Part shown: positions 48,101 to 59,250 of the stretch, in pieces | Numbering within the stretch: the first letter of the stretch is position 1 | How the letters are laid out: every line of letters begins with the position of its first letter | Assembly (NCBI GenBank): GCA_964036155.1 | Contig: OZ038422.1 | Span: forward strand, 81,739,201 to 81,803,200 | Source of the DNA: Diploscapter coronatus | Lineage: Eukaryota; Nematoda; Chromadorea; Rhabditida; Rhabditidae | Length of the DNA stretch: 64,000 bases | Direction: 5' to 3' | The notes under the pieces: generated by a model | What the model was told of the DNA's origin: nothing | Database searches by the model: none | The model's input: only the letters and a program-made list of their open reading frames with translations | Program-made: the position numbers and the translations under genes

Positions 48101-50381
48101 AAAATCACGACTACGGCATTGCATTGCAATATCGATGTTTGAGTTCTCAAAAAGCTGTAAATTGTAGCCTTTCCAGAAATGGTTTCTGATCTGTAATTTA
48201 AAAATGGCAGCGAAAAAGTTTGGAATCGTTGATAAAACTGAATGAATTGTGGTGTTGCATAGCAAAGGGGGGATGACAATCCTTTTATCACTGCTAGCAG
48301 AGAATGAAGTAGAGTGTACCGAGGCCACAGTCTCGATACAATTTTTTCTCATTTTGCACTATTTCATCTGCTAGTGAATTGGACTCTTTGACAACCCCCT
48401 TATCAGTAGCTAACAGTTTCAAAGCGTAAAAACCGGGCATTTTTTACTTCCGAATGCTAACCCCTTCTTCCATTCTCGGCTTATCTGAATACGCTACAAG
48501 GTAGGAAATAATTGCGGGTTGAGCTGAAAAGGGTATAACCTGGTTGATTGTGAGGCTAAAATAGTAACTCTGAAAAGCAGTTAGAAAAATTGAAGTTTGC
48601 TACAAACCAGAGTCATTATCATCACATCTTTCGTTTCGACGAATCACAATTGTCATGGAGTTATCTTGCAAATTTTTCATCAAGTTTTTCCCCCAGAAAA
48701 GTCTTATCATCTTCTTTTCAAAATCAACAAAATCTCAGTGTGAATTGCAATTTATTCACTTTCTATATATTAGGGAAAATTTAAGCTATGAAAGATTCTT
48801 TCAGATCTTCGACCCGAATAAGCGCAATGCGCAGGGCGTTTGCAAGGAGCTGCGAAAGATGATAGTCCCGAATGTGTCGCGATTGGGAGCGCTGGTCTGG
48901 CGCAGGGAGGGAGTCGTGTCTGCCGGCTACATGGGCGGTCAGATCGTCCACTTCGACGTCGCCAAGCCTAATCCCGTCATTGGGTTCGTCTTCAAAAAAT
49001 ACGTCTTCTAATTATGTTATAAACTCGATCACAAAAGACTTGAAATCAACAGGTTAACAATTAAATTTCTTCTTCTTTTCAGAACCTGGCTGACAAACGG
49101 CCACCGGAGGGATATCACGGGAATGGATTGGGATCCGAGATTCAAGAAGCTGGCCACTTCGAGCGGAGACTGGACGATCAATGTGTGGGATGAACAGCAG
49201 ATCAGGATGAACAATCCGGTGAGAAATAACTGCATTTTCATTTCGTTTGAAGATTTAGATGTTTTGATTTGCAGACCCCATTGTACACTCTGACGGACCA
49301 CACTTCCCAAGTCCGTTGCGTGAAATGGTGTCCATTCAAGACGGAAGTGCTCGCGAGTGGAGGTGGAAAGCAGGATGGAACGGTGAAATTGTGGAGCATC
49401 CAGGACGGTGGGAAGTGCATCAAGAGTGTCGCTATTAATTCGGGGGTAACTTCATCTTTCTACTTAAAAAAAAGTGTTAGGAATACGATGAAGACAGTTT
49501 GTGGTTGATGGGGTAATTTTTGCCAAGTAACGTAGTATTATTTCTGGAGAAAAGACTTCATCCATTGAAAAGAATTCACCCCATTATTTCATACTCCGTC
49601 ACTGCTACGTCAATTGCAAAGTGCCTGAGATATAATCCTAGTATATCAATTAATACTTTCAAACATTTTTACCCTTCTGAATACATTTGAATAGTTTTGG
49701 GAATAGAAAATGACTATCTTATCTTCATTTATTTATTTGCAGGTCTCGTCGATCGTGTTCAACAGTCCCTACAAGGAGATGCTCGTCTCGACCGATGAGG
49801 GCTACATGAAGCTCTACAGCTACGGCACTTTCAAGGAACAGGCCAACATTGCTGGTTTCTATTTAATCCTCGTTCATTTCGTATGTTTGATTACTTGCAG
49901 CCCACCCGACCTACCAGATCCTGCGGATGGTGGAGTCCGGCTGCGGCGAATTCGTCTTCACTTCCAGCTCTGATGAAATGCTCAAAATGTGGCATCTGTT
50001 CAAGGTGGGATTTGTTAGTTTCGATTCTTAAAAAACGAGCCTTTGTATTCCACATTCACTTCTACTTTCTGCGCAATTAGTGTTGTGCAGAAAACAAATG
50101 GGTGTGGAATACGGACACAAGAGTCCCTTAAAAATTCCTGATTTATGCATACCAAACATTATTTTATAATTGAAAAAAGTTCAATATTGGAAAATAATTA
50201 ATTATAACGATTCTTCATCTTTCCATCCAAAAGGCTAAAAAGATTTACAAAAATGACTTGAAGAAAAAGCGAATAAATTCGTTGATTTGTGGAGGAAAGT
50301 TATTTTCAATTTCAGGTGGATAAGAGCCTCGACAAATTGAACGAGCGGCGAAAGAATCCCTACTCGACAGCCCTGCGCTGA
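42105..50381 (+). CDS. Cdc20/Fizzy, APC/C activator (WD40)
   Basis: Thirteen exons: 42105-42257, 42580-42726, 42897-42972, 43019-43131, 46624-46729, 46994-47097, 47544-47663, 48805-48983, 49083-49218, 49275-49445, 49743-49854, 49901-50004, 50316-50381; phases close, 528 residues (family about 500). The disordered N-terminus includes NKTPGSAG and an RxxL (RGLLEKKP). The C-box is DRFHPTR at 77-83, with His in place of the usual Ile. VLYTVHTLNP...YRYI...LDAPQL leads into a seven-bladed WD40 propeller from about residue 199, and the C-terminus ends Leu-Arg where the family normally has Ile-Arg. The LDAP and VLY features favour Cdc20 over Cdh1/Fzr. It recruits substrates such as securin and cyclin B to the APC/C for anaphase. 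Intron 2 has a GC donor (AAG|GCAAGA). Divergent from SMC2. Confidence 0.92.
43132..46623. repeat. Pyrimidine-rich Cdc20 intron 4 with degenerate tandem repeat
   Basis: The 3.5-kb intron is strongly C+T-rich on the sense strand. Between about 43395 and 44100 a core resembling CTGTCTCTATAGCTACA followed by a TTTGTCA recurs at roughly 43396, 43524, 43615, 43752, 43891 and 44056, spacing about 90-165 bases. From 44500 to 45800 TGTCA or CTGTC motifs continue at irregular 30-60 base intervals. The long frames across it (for example 43775-44282, 45277-46071) are Ser/Leu/Phe-rich artefacts of composition and have no splice support. Confidence 0.65.
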
Positions 50382-50825
50382 ACTGCTTAACATCCAACTC
50401 GACCTACTGAGCCATGAAACATTGAGCCATTGAGTCTAAGCTGCCAAATCTCCTATCTAAAGATTTGTAAACCATGATTCTTGTAAACTAATTTTTCATT
50501 GCCACTTTGGTAAACTTCATTAAAATTCTTTTTTATTTATTACCTTGACTTACTTGATGACAGGCTTTCAAATGCTAAACTGGGTTTAGTTTCTATCGTA
50601 TCTCATCTTATTTATTATGATTGAAGTTATTTTAATTCTAACTGACTGCTAGGCTATTTTCAATTTTCAGCGAATTTGATTCGTAAAAATGCGTGAAGGG
50701 GAATTTTATCGATAAAAATTCTTTTTAAATGTGTATATTTTATGCCAAGTAATAGCTGTTTTAACGGCTTCGATATCTCAGTTTTAACCCTCGATATTTT
50801 GAATAACCCGATGATTTCAGCCAAA
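50382..50825. other. Cdc20 to zeste-type gene spacer
   Basis: 444 bases between the Cdc20 stop and the next start on the same strand, with no coding seen. The second gene begins 5 nt after an acceptor-like GATGATTTCAG, which fits trans-splicing. Spacing is longer than the 100 or so bases typical of Caenorhabditis operons, so operon membership is uncertain. Confidence 0.4.
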
Positions 50826-53800
50826 ATGGAAAAGCTCATTTTAATGATGCAACGCCCTGAGCGGTTGAGTGAAAGTTTCGCAGGAAATCAGCAGGGTAAG
50901 TGATTTTTTCTTCTAACAATAAGGCGATCATGTCAGCCGTCTAAAATGTAAGAAATTGGACAAAGTCACGAATTTTCGAATATTTTACATCTGAAAATCG
51001 TGCTCAGAAATTTATTATTTGCAATTCTCGCTATTTTTTTTAGAAAGTAGTGCAAAATTTCGCAGTTCACTGGAAAAGAAAACTATTTGCACAGCTTGAA
51101 AATTTCACACTGCGAAACAATCATTGGCTTTATTAAATTTTTAGAAGCGAACGACGACAGTCTGCTGCAGAATGGGTCCTTGCTTTTGAACGGTACGAGT
51201 AACATGGAATTCGCCGATGCTGACAGGACCAACTTCGAGTGAGTCTGGCACTTTATTTGATTTTTCTCAGATATTCATTCATTACTGATTCCTGTTTTTC
51301 TATCTTTCTCTTCTACTCCCGCTTTTATTTTTTTCCAAAAATGTTGAGAAGTTATGAGCTTCGGCGACTTGACATTGATGAATTGGCTGTCAATTTTGAA
51401 CTGATGGAGGAAATTCATCTGGGTGCAAGACTAGTCCTGTCGAAAAGTTTTAGTAGTATCGATAGAATCTGACTCATTCCCGATCGCAGGGATTAATTAT
51501 ACACATCTTCCCACTTTATGGTTCACCTCTTTCTGCAGAAGAGCGACCTTACTCTAAAATAGATTTTTATTGCCTTGAAAATGGGGCGACCTAGAGAAAT
51601 CTGTCATTCAACCTTTCTCGAATATCTTTCCGAAAATTTTGTTTTTTTTCATTCACATTTGCTTTGCCACATGATTGGTATTTATGAGTTGTATCTCATC
51701 GGAAGCTCTGAGATTCATGCAATTCTTCTATCTACCCTTCAGCTTAACTAAGCATTTTATTGATCCGCTCTTTTGTCATCGAATAATCATACTCCATTTG
51801 CAGTCCCCTCGGTCAGTCGTCCTCCTCTGCATCCTCCGGATCCTCCCGAAACCTCGATCCTCGCGAGCGAAAACTCAGCGAGAAGATCGAGTTCGCTAAG
51901 ATCGTCTCCCGACACAAGTACATCCTCTTCGGGGATTGCGATGGAATCGAGGTTCGCAATTTTGAATTTCGAATCTAGAAATCAAAAGATGATAATTTTT
52001 TCTCCAAATCGGGCAATAAAAATGTTTTTATTTTCATTTCTTTTGCCTTAGACTTAGATTTTGGGATGTGAAAAATTGAGATTTTAGCTTTATCGTCGAA
52101 ATTATTAATTTCAAGCTTCTGCTCATCTCGAATCCAAACATTCTCGATCACTTGTTGGGTCGGTGATCACTTTTGATACTGCAAATAATAAGATAATCAT
52201 ACTTTCACGTTTTGCATTTGACATCCGACTTCTCAAAACTCGACCCGCAGAAATAAAAGATGCACTATTTTTTCTGCGAGTTTTTGTGGGTCGAGTTTTG
52301 AGAAGTCTGTTTGACAGGTAAACTTTAGGTGACTCCCAGAACGAAGGAAGAAGAATGGAAGCGAGTCGCTGCAGAAGTGGAGGTTGCCGGATTGGAGAGC
52401 TACAAAGGGAAACCCTGGTCGAGGTTGAGGGACCATGACTGGCAGTACGTCAGGAGACACGCCATGTCGAGATCGGAAGGACTGCACAAACCCACAGGCA
52501 GATTGGGGTAGGCATTTTAGTCTCACAAAAATCCACTACTTCTCATGTTTGAAATTCGAAATGAATTAACAATTCCATTACCTTTTAATTCACTTTTATT
52601 CACTTGTGAATAGGATCATCAAAATGGTTGCCATTATTTCTGTTACTTCTTTTATTCTCTGTGTGATCTTATCATTAATTTTTCCCGGAAACTTTCTATT
52701 GCTGATAAGAAATGCGAACAGGAAACGGAATAAGCCCGCCAAAATTGCAAATCGAAAATCATGATCTTTTCATTTCAAACAAGGATTTACTTGCGAAGCT
52801 CATTTCTGTTTTGTCTCGATTTAATTTGACAACGACAAACTTATAGTAAAACTTTAAAATCAACTTATAGATGGGATGATCATGTAAGCATCTTCTTATC
52901 TCAATCATAAACTGTACTTTCACGTCATTACATAATTTTCTTTCATCTAAGAAAAACGGGCATTTTGCAGTGAACTTGACCGAATAGTGCTGGACATCGT
53001 GTTCTCGACCCAGTCGCCCTCCTCTGTGCACAACCAGCAGCACATCCAGCAGCTTGTGGCTGCTGCCTCTGCCAACGACGACAGCAACAGGGACACGGAC
53101 GTCGAGAGAATGCTCTTCCAGATCATCGACCCTAAGAATCATCAGGAGCAGAAAGAGGTTGGATTTTTAACTATCATCTCTATATAGCAGTCAAATTAGT
53201 CGAGAAGAAAATTATTATAGGTGTGAATGATCTGAAACACGAAACGCGCTTTTTTGGGAAGAAAAACAATAATGAACTTTGAAGATAGTAAATAGGACAT
53301 TTCAGGACGACAAGAACGAACACAACCTGAGTGCAGCGATAAAGTCGGAGTTCCTGGATCACTCTGCTCATTCTGTCAATAGCGGAATACAAGTGGAAGA
53401 GGAGGACGAAGAATCGGAACGTGCAACGGAAACCGCACAGAACGACTCCATAACTGGGCAGAATCTAATTGCTAACGATCCGAGCAAAGACTTGCTCGAA
53501 ATCCTCACACAGGTACATCATCTTTATTTCTTATGATAGTCTTCTGATGAATGCATAATTGAAGATGGAACAGGTTTTGAGTTTTGCGAAAAGAAAAGAT
53601 TCTATTTTTAGTGAAGAAATAAAGAAAAGAACTAGAGGTATTCTGATTTGATCTCATTCAGCAAGCCAACTCGATGTCCCAATCGAATGATTCCTTCCCG
53701 AATTATCCCGCCGCCTTGTTGTTCGGTGCAAGTCAGCAGAAGGAGAGGAAGGCAACTCCAACTCCACCGATGTGAGATCACCTTCTGAGAATCTTTTTGC

Positions 53801-54667
53801 TTGCTATAAAATGCACATACCTCCAAAATTCGAATAAGAGTGAATAGGGCTTGGTAGGGGAATATTTGTCTAGGAAAAACGGGCAATAGCTATATAACGG
53901 AGGGCTTAACTAGGGAATATTCCACCAGTTCTTTCTTAAATACCCTCCGTCATATAGTAATTGCCAAAAGATCGTCAAAGTGCTCAACATTTAAGACACC
54001 GAACATCCCCTAGCTCTCTGTATTAATGCATAAACTTAATCGGTATGCGACTTTTGCAAGAAACCGATCTTTTCCACCAATTTGATATTTTAGAACGATG
54101 CCAGCGTCTTCCTTCCCTTTGACTGGGTCATCATCTTCCTCTCTTCCCCTCTCCAAAAGTCCTTCAAATATGTCGACCGGGCAACCTGCTTCAAAACGAC
54201 AGAGACTCGATGAAACGTAAGATTCCCACACAATTTTTCATCGACGATTCTTGAAAGAAAGAAACCTTTACTGGATACATAATGCTTTTAGATGTTCCTC
54301 GATTCAAAAGAAGAAGGAAGCGCTGGAAGTGAAACGATTGGAGTTGGAAGTCCGTCACTGGGAAATGAAGAACGAACAGCTCGCGATGCACTGGAAACTG
54401 ACGCAGGAGAAAATGGAAAAGTGAGTTATGAATTTATTATTGAAAGATCCTGCAAAATTTGCTCTTGTATTTACAATCATAATCAAAGGATGCTTATTGT
54501 TAGAAAGACCTATTCAAAACCTAATAAAAACGAATCATCTTTAGTGTTGATTCAGCACACATATTTTCAGAGAGATCAAATTCATGGAGGAATCTGAGGC
54601 TCGAGCCAAAGAGAAACACGAATTAGAGATGCGCAAATTGCGAACTGGGCAGAACGGACGATTGTAA
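50826..54667 (+). CDS. Zeste-type Myb/SANT-like DNA-binding regulator with C-terminal coiled coil
   Basis: Ten exons: 50826-50895, 51145-51238, 51804-51951, 52329-52507, 52971-53157, 53306-53512, 53662-53771, 54094-54216, 54292-54420, 54571-54667; phases close, 447 residues. Residues about 75-175 resemble the regulatory-protein-zeste/Myb-SANT-like domain of nematode proteins: LSEKIEFAKIVSRHKYILFG, then EEEWKRV, WSRLRDHDWQYVRRHAM and ELDRIVLDIVF. The middle is Ser/Gln/Asp-rich and disordered, with a basic ASKRQRLDE patch that could be a nuclear signal. The last 75 residues are a charged Lys/Glu coiled coil. Likely nuclear, binding DNA or chromatin; targets unknown. Its introns carry two short inverted-repeat elements. 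The domain assignment rests on pattern recognition and is moderate. Confidence 0.7.
52227..52307. mobile_element. Short hairpin element (MITE-like) in zeste-type gene intron 3
   Basis: GACTTCTCAAAACTCGACCC at 52227 pairs with GGGTCGAGTTTTGAGAAGTC ending at 52307, with CGCAGAAA/TTTCTGCG also paired inside. It ends about 20 bases before the exon 4 acceptor, so in the transcript it would form a stable stem beside the splice site. Confidence 0.65.
53882..53965. mobile_element. Short hairpin element (MITE-like) in zeste-type gene intron 7
   Basis: GGCAATAGCTATATAACGG at 53882 pairs, with a few mismatches, with CCGTCATATAGTAATTGCC ending at 53965. It encloses about 40 non-coding bases. Confidence 0.6.
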
Positions 54668-56138
54668 TTTTTTTACTTTTTTTGTCATTATTTATTTCAA
54701 AGTTATGTATTTACTCGTTTTCTTTTGCAATTTTCGACTTTCGTCATCAAAAATGTGCAAATATTCCTTTTCTAGTCAAACCACAAACCATCAAGGATTT
54801 AATTTTAAAATTCGCAGAAAGTTAGTCTGTGAAAAGCTAATTTATTTTCTTTCTCAACATATCCTATTTCAAAAATTCCAAATATGGTACTTTTCGTAGA
54901 AAATGATTCCAAATTTTCATAATATCGACTAGAGTCTTGTCGAGTAGGAAGTTTATTCAACCTTCCATATTATTCTTTTCCTTTTCTCTAAAAAAAAAAG
55001 GCTAATTGACTCGACAAGACTCTAATATCGATTTCGTAATCTCTAAAAGGATATTTCTAGTCCAAAAATTGCACTCGCTTAAAGGAACGCACTTTATTGC
55101 GAAATGCACTTTTCTCTCAAACTGAAGAATGAGTTCAAAGAGTAGAGCATCTATTTTCGCAATAGAGCATTCATTCAGTAATTGTAGATTCTTATTCTTC
55201 TTACGTCATTTCACTATTCTTTCAGATTTTATTCCAATTAGTAAAATGGCGAAAAGTTATTCTTACAGTCTAAAATGAATAATCACTTGAACGACTATAA
55301 TTAATATCGTGATTCTATCATTAAATGGCATATCCAATTGGTGTAGCTCTTTAATAACATTTCTGTCTGTATGTGGTGGTGTTACAAATTGAATAATCCA
55401 TACATATTCTGGTCAATTACATTACATTTCTATCGCTTTTAAATTATTTATTGTCTGGAACATTATTTCAACCTCACCGTATTGTTTTCTAAGCATTATA
55501 CCCGATCTCAGAATTCGTATCTTTAAACGACGAGTTACATAATATCTCACCCTTCAATGAAGTATGAATGTGCACTTTTCCATTAATAATTTTGATTTAG
55601 CAGAAAATATGCGCATTCATACAATTTCCAAAATGGCATTTTCTCAATTTTTCCCCGGACAAGGTGTATTGAGCTTGACAAAATTTCTAATTTATTTTTT
55701 TAAGGTTCCTTTGTTTTTCAAATGACATTTCATAAGGATGTGTTATGTTGAACGAATGAAAATTAGAATGACAAAATGAATGTTTGTGTTATTTGGTATT
55801 TGGATGTAGAAATCCAACACCGCTGTGTGTTTATTTCTTTCGATTTCGACCCACTTCAATATTTTGCTGCACTCTCGACCACTTTATTTATTGTCTTTCC
55901 TTTCTCTTCTTCTCCCTCTTGATTTGACTACTTGACAAATCCATCACAGAAACTTCTTTATCTGGGTCTCCAATACTACTCGAGGCAAAAAAATTAATTT
56001 CTCTCGCGTATTTTGATCTTGTCTTTACGCTGTACTCCTTTTCCTCTGATACCCTAATCATGAAACTCGTTGAAATGTAACCACGATTTTTCCAGTTCAT
56101 TAAAATCTTACTTTTTAAATAGATTTTTACATTTCAGA
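54668..56138. other. Intergenic spacer
   Basis: No gene seen between the zeste-type regulator and the tetraspan gene. It includes one short inverted-repeat element at 54930-55024; the rest is AT-rich, and a minus-strand frame at 55888-56100 has no support. Confidence 0.5.
54930..55024. mobile_element. Short inverted-repeat element with possible 7-bp flank duplication
   Basis: TAGAGTCTTGTCGAGT at 54930 pairs perfectly with ACTCGACAAGACTCTA ending at 55024. ATATCGA occurs immediately right (55025-55031) and one base left of the element (54922-54928), consistent with a target-site duplication. 95 bp, pyrimidine-rich centre. Confidence 0.65.
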
Positions 56139-56218
56139 GCAACTACGCAAGAAGAAGGAGAAAAATACCTGTTCGAATCAAAGATCTATCGATTTGACTA
56201 CAGAATTTGAATAGAAAA
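56139..56218 (+). other. Possible 5' UTR exon of tetraspan gene
   Basis: ACATTTCAG precedes this block and AAAA|GTGAGT follows it, so it looks like a spliced exon, but it has no continuing reading frame into the next gene. It could be an untranslated leader exon spliced to 56795, where TTTTAG is directly followed by ATG. It could also be unrelated. Confidence 0.3.
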
Positions 56219-56794
56219 GTGAGTAACAAGACTTTTTGAATAATCATTTCTCGAGCAACACAAATATCGATTCCTGATTTCTCTGGGCGTTCATTCCCTT
56301 ATAATGCTTTCCCCGGTCAGACAAGATTCGAAAATTCCTGAGTATAACATTTTGAGATTGAAAAGTTGATTAGTATCGTTGATTGAAGAAGAGTCAATAT
56401 TCATGCAGCAACTAGAAATGAATTTCGAGCGAAATAGTCGCGTAGAAGAAATAAGATGAATAGCGCAATTTGTGAATATCGACGTTCTCTCCAATCAATA
56501 ATATTTCATGACCTCATGATATTGATAATTATTGCCAAATTTTTGTTAAAAATGGTCAAGAAACACATTTCTTTGAATCAGTGGAAAGCCGTGTCAAGAA
56601 CATTTTTGACCAATTTGTTTCTTTTGCGAAAAGATATTCTACTTCTTTCTTAGCAAAGAGCAAAGAGAAATCTGATACTTCTAAGTTGTTCGCATTCATT
56701 TTAACTTGCGCTGATCATTTTCGATGTCAAAAAGTACTCGGAACATTTATTCAATCAAACCTTTCTGTCAAAAATCGATTTTTTTCGATTTTAG

Positions 56795-58275
56795 ATGAAC
56801 AATCAGACGGCCGGTGGACGAGCGAATTTCGACTTCTTCAAGCAACGTCCTTATGGAGTCCTCATGGCCGCGCAGATGGTATGCATTTTCTGAAATGTGT
56901 TGAGGAAATTTGTAATTATTCAACAGTTCCTTGCCAACGATCAGCAAGAGTGTAAGAATTGCGGAATTTTTTATCTTATTACTTTTCTCGCAGTGATTTG
57001 ATTGTTGGCAGAAAATAATTTTGATTTTGTTCTTCTCAAGAATATCATTTTTCCTCATTTTTTAATTCCAGATCCTGCCCTTGTCGATATTCGTCGTGTC
57101 CCTGTTCACCTCGTTCCATTTCGTGGGAATGGGCTTCGTGGTTTCGATGGCTCTCTTCCTCTTCGTCTCCTCCTTCGTCATCAACGCCATTCACCTCTTT
57201 GGATGGAATCGACAGGTACAAATCTGATTACTATTTTATTTCAATTGAAGAAGGAGAATAGATTTTTGAAATGATATTCTTTTTCATTTCTTCCAATGCA
57301 GCATTTTACCCAACATAAACTGAAAAATTCATTTTCAGAGCTACGAAGTGGTGAACGGGATGCATCTGTTCATTCCTGCAACGTTTCTGGTCAGCCATTC
57401 TGCTTAGCTCTTTTAACTCCCTAATTCACTCCAATTTAAGTTGTTCATCTTCTCGTCCCTGTCGACTCTGGCCTTCATCTTCAGCACGCTCATTTGTCTC
57501 ATCGGCTTTTTCGACTCTCTTCGCTACTACCTGCTGCTCATGCTCTGCTACTTTATTCTGTCGGTATGTCATTACTTTTTCTTTAATTTCTTTATCATCT
57601 CGTAACTTTACCGAAAGATTTCGAGACACGAAGGGAAGATTATGAATGGTATTCAGTCTGTACACTTCTTTTTTCCATAATTCCCAAAAAGACTTTACCG
57701 ACGTTAAACTATAACGAGTTTGATTTTTCTTTCAATTAGTTATTTTGCAGGCCCTGTGCGCAGCGACGACGTACGTGTGTGGTCAGTTGACTGTTTTGCT
57801 GTTCCGTGCAATGCCGAACAACCAGGTGTTCGGTCTGCTTACCACGATCATCGAGGGCGACAAGACCACCAGGTGGGTTTCTCTTCGCGTTCAATCCCAA
57901 CACAACCAAGGCCCTGACCAGATTGTCGTTGAGTCGAAAAAAAAATCAGGCATTGTTAATTTATAGGAAAACACTTATCTAAGTCTCAACAAGTTTCAAA
58001 ATCACTCACGACTCAACTACATGTAATTTTAGTGCATTTCTTAAAATATACCCCCGAATAATCTCGAAAATGAATAAATTCTCTGGTTCTTGTAAATCTC
58101 ACAACTTTCTTTCAATGATCTATGATAATTTTATAAAGACAAGTGAGGAAAGTTGGACTATTTGTTGATATTCCAAAACTTTCCAAGTTGCAGAACGGAT
58201 CGAGACCCGCAATTCACTCCGGCAACCACGCCTTCCGGACCCTATCCGCCTCCTGCTGGATCGAATTTTATCTAA
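56795..58275 (+). CDS. Four-helix membrane protein (MARVEL/tetraspan-like)
   Basis: Six exons: 56795-56878, 57072-57215, 57339-57389, 57441-57563, 57751-57872, 58194-58275; phases close, 201 residues. ATG follows an acceptor directly. A short cytoplasmic N-terminus (NFDFFKQRPYGVLMAAQ) precedes four strongly hydrophobic stretches near residues 29-47, 51-72, 88-115 and 120-145. The C-terminal tail is about 45 residues and proline-rich (PATTPSGPYPPPAG), probably cytosolic. Topology and size resemble MARVEL-domain proteins such as synaptogyrin-like or CKLF-like vesicle proteins, but no diagnostic residues were seen, so the family remains a suggestion. Role in membrane apposition or vesicle traffic would follow only if that holds. 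Confidence 0.65.
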
Positions 58276-59250
58276 TTTCACACCGGCTTGCAACGAGTTT
58301 AAGAATGGGCGGAAATGATGTTTTTATTCTTTTCAAAATTACTCTCAAGATTATTGTTACCCTTTTCTGAACTTTCAAGTTTTCAAATCAAACCTTTCCT
58401 CTACTTTTTCCTTTGACTATGTGTCGATCTTATATCAAATTCTATGTGCTACATAATAACACTATGCTCTAATTTATCATTTTCTGATTCTGCCGTAAAT
58501 CGCTGATTTGTACATGTAATTATGTGAGTGCTATCGAGATATTGCGGATGCTTGTGATAATTCGGGATCTATGATAGCTATTTGTATTCTTCTTTGCTTA
58601 TTTATTTATTCTTGCCATTTTTCGCCTCCAAGTTTTGCTTTCGTTTTGGCATTTTTGTGCTACTTATGGCTTTTACAAATCACTTTGTTGAGTTTCGAAT
58701 ACAAAACTCGGTAAGAACAAAATTCATCTGAAATTTGACAAAGTTTTTTCGCTAATTTATTTTTCTCCTTTATGATTTATTCTTTCGAGACGGGCAATTC
58801 TCTGACATAAATACTCATTCAAGTGCTTGTCATTTTCCCCTCGTTTTTTCCAAGTCATTTTTATCGATTTTGAATAAACTTTTCTTCGAAAATTTGGATA
58901 CATTGTCGCTTAACGATTTGTTGAATCAATCATTATTTTATTCATTATCTCGTCTGCACCATTTCAGCTTGTTTGAAATGAATTTTCCCTTCAAAATTAT
59001 CACTCCATTTGCCAAAATGGAGATTTTCTGCGCTCCATTCCGACTGCCTGTTTCTAGCTCATGTGTCCTCTCTTTACATCGCAAATGATGACAAATCAAG
59101 GAATCCCCGGTTTGATCTCATCAAAACTCCTTCCCGAGTTTCAAACTTTCACTGCTTTAATTGCTCTAATTAACTCAATTACCTTGGCTTTGTTTGCAAT
59201 TATCTCGTCATTGATCCAATAATTTGTCCAACTTCAGAAAACTGGTAGAA
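58276..59250. promoter_or_regulatory. Spacer upstream of PSMB7
   Basis: AT-rich, no gene seen; the plus frame at 58870-59088 is unsupported. The PSMB7 start lies 13 nt after the acceptor-like AACTTCAG ending at 59237, suggesting a trans-spliced or 5' UTR-spliced leader. Promoter role is inferred from position. Confidence 0.35.
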
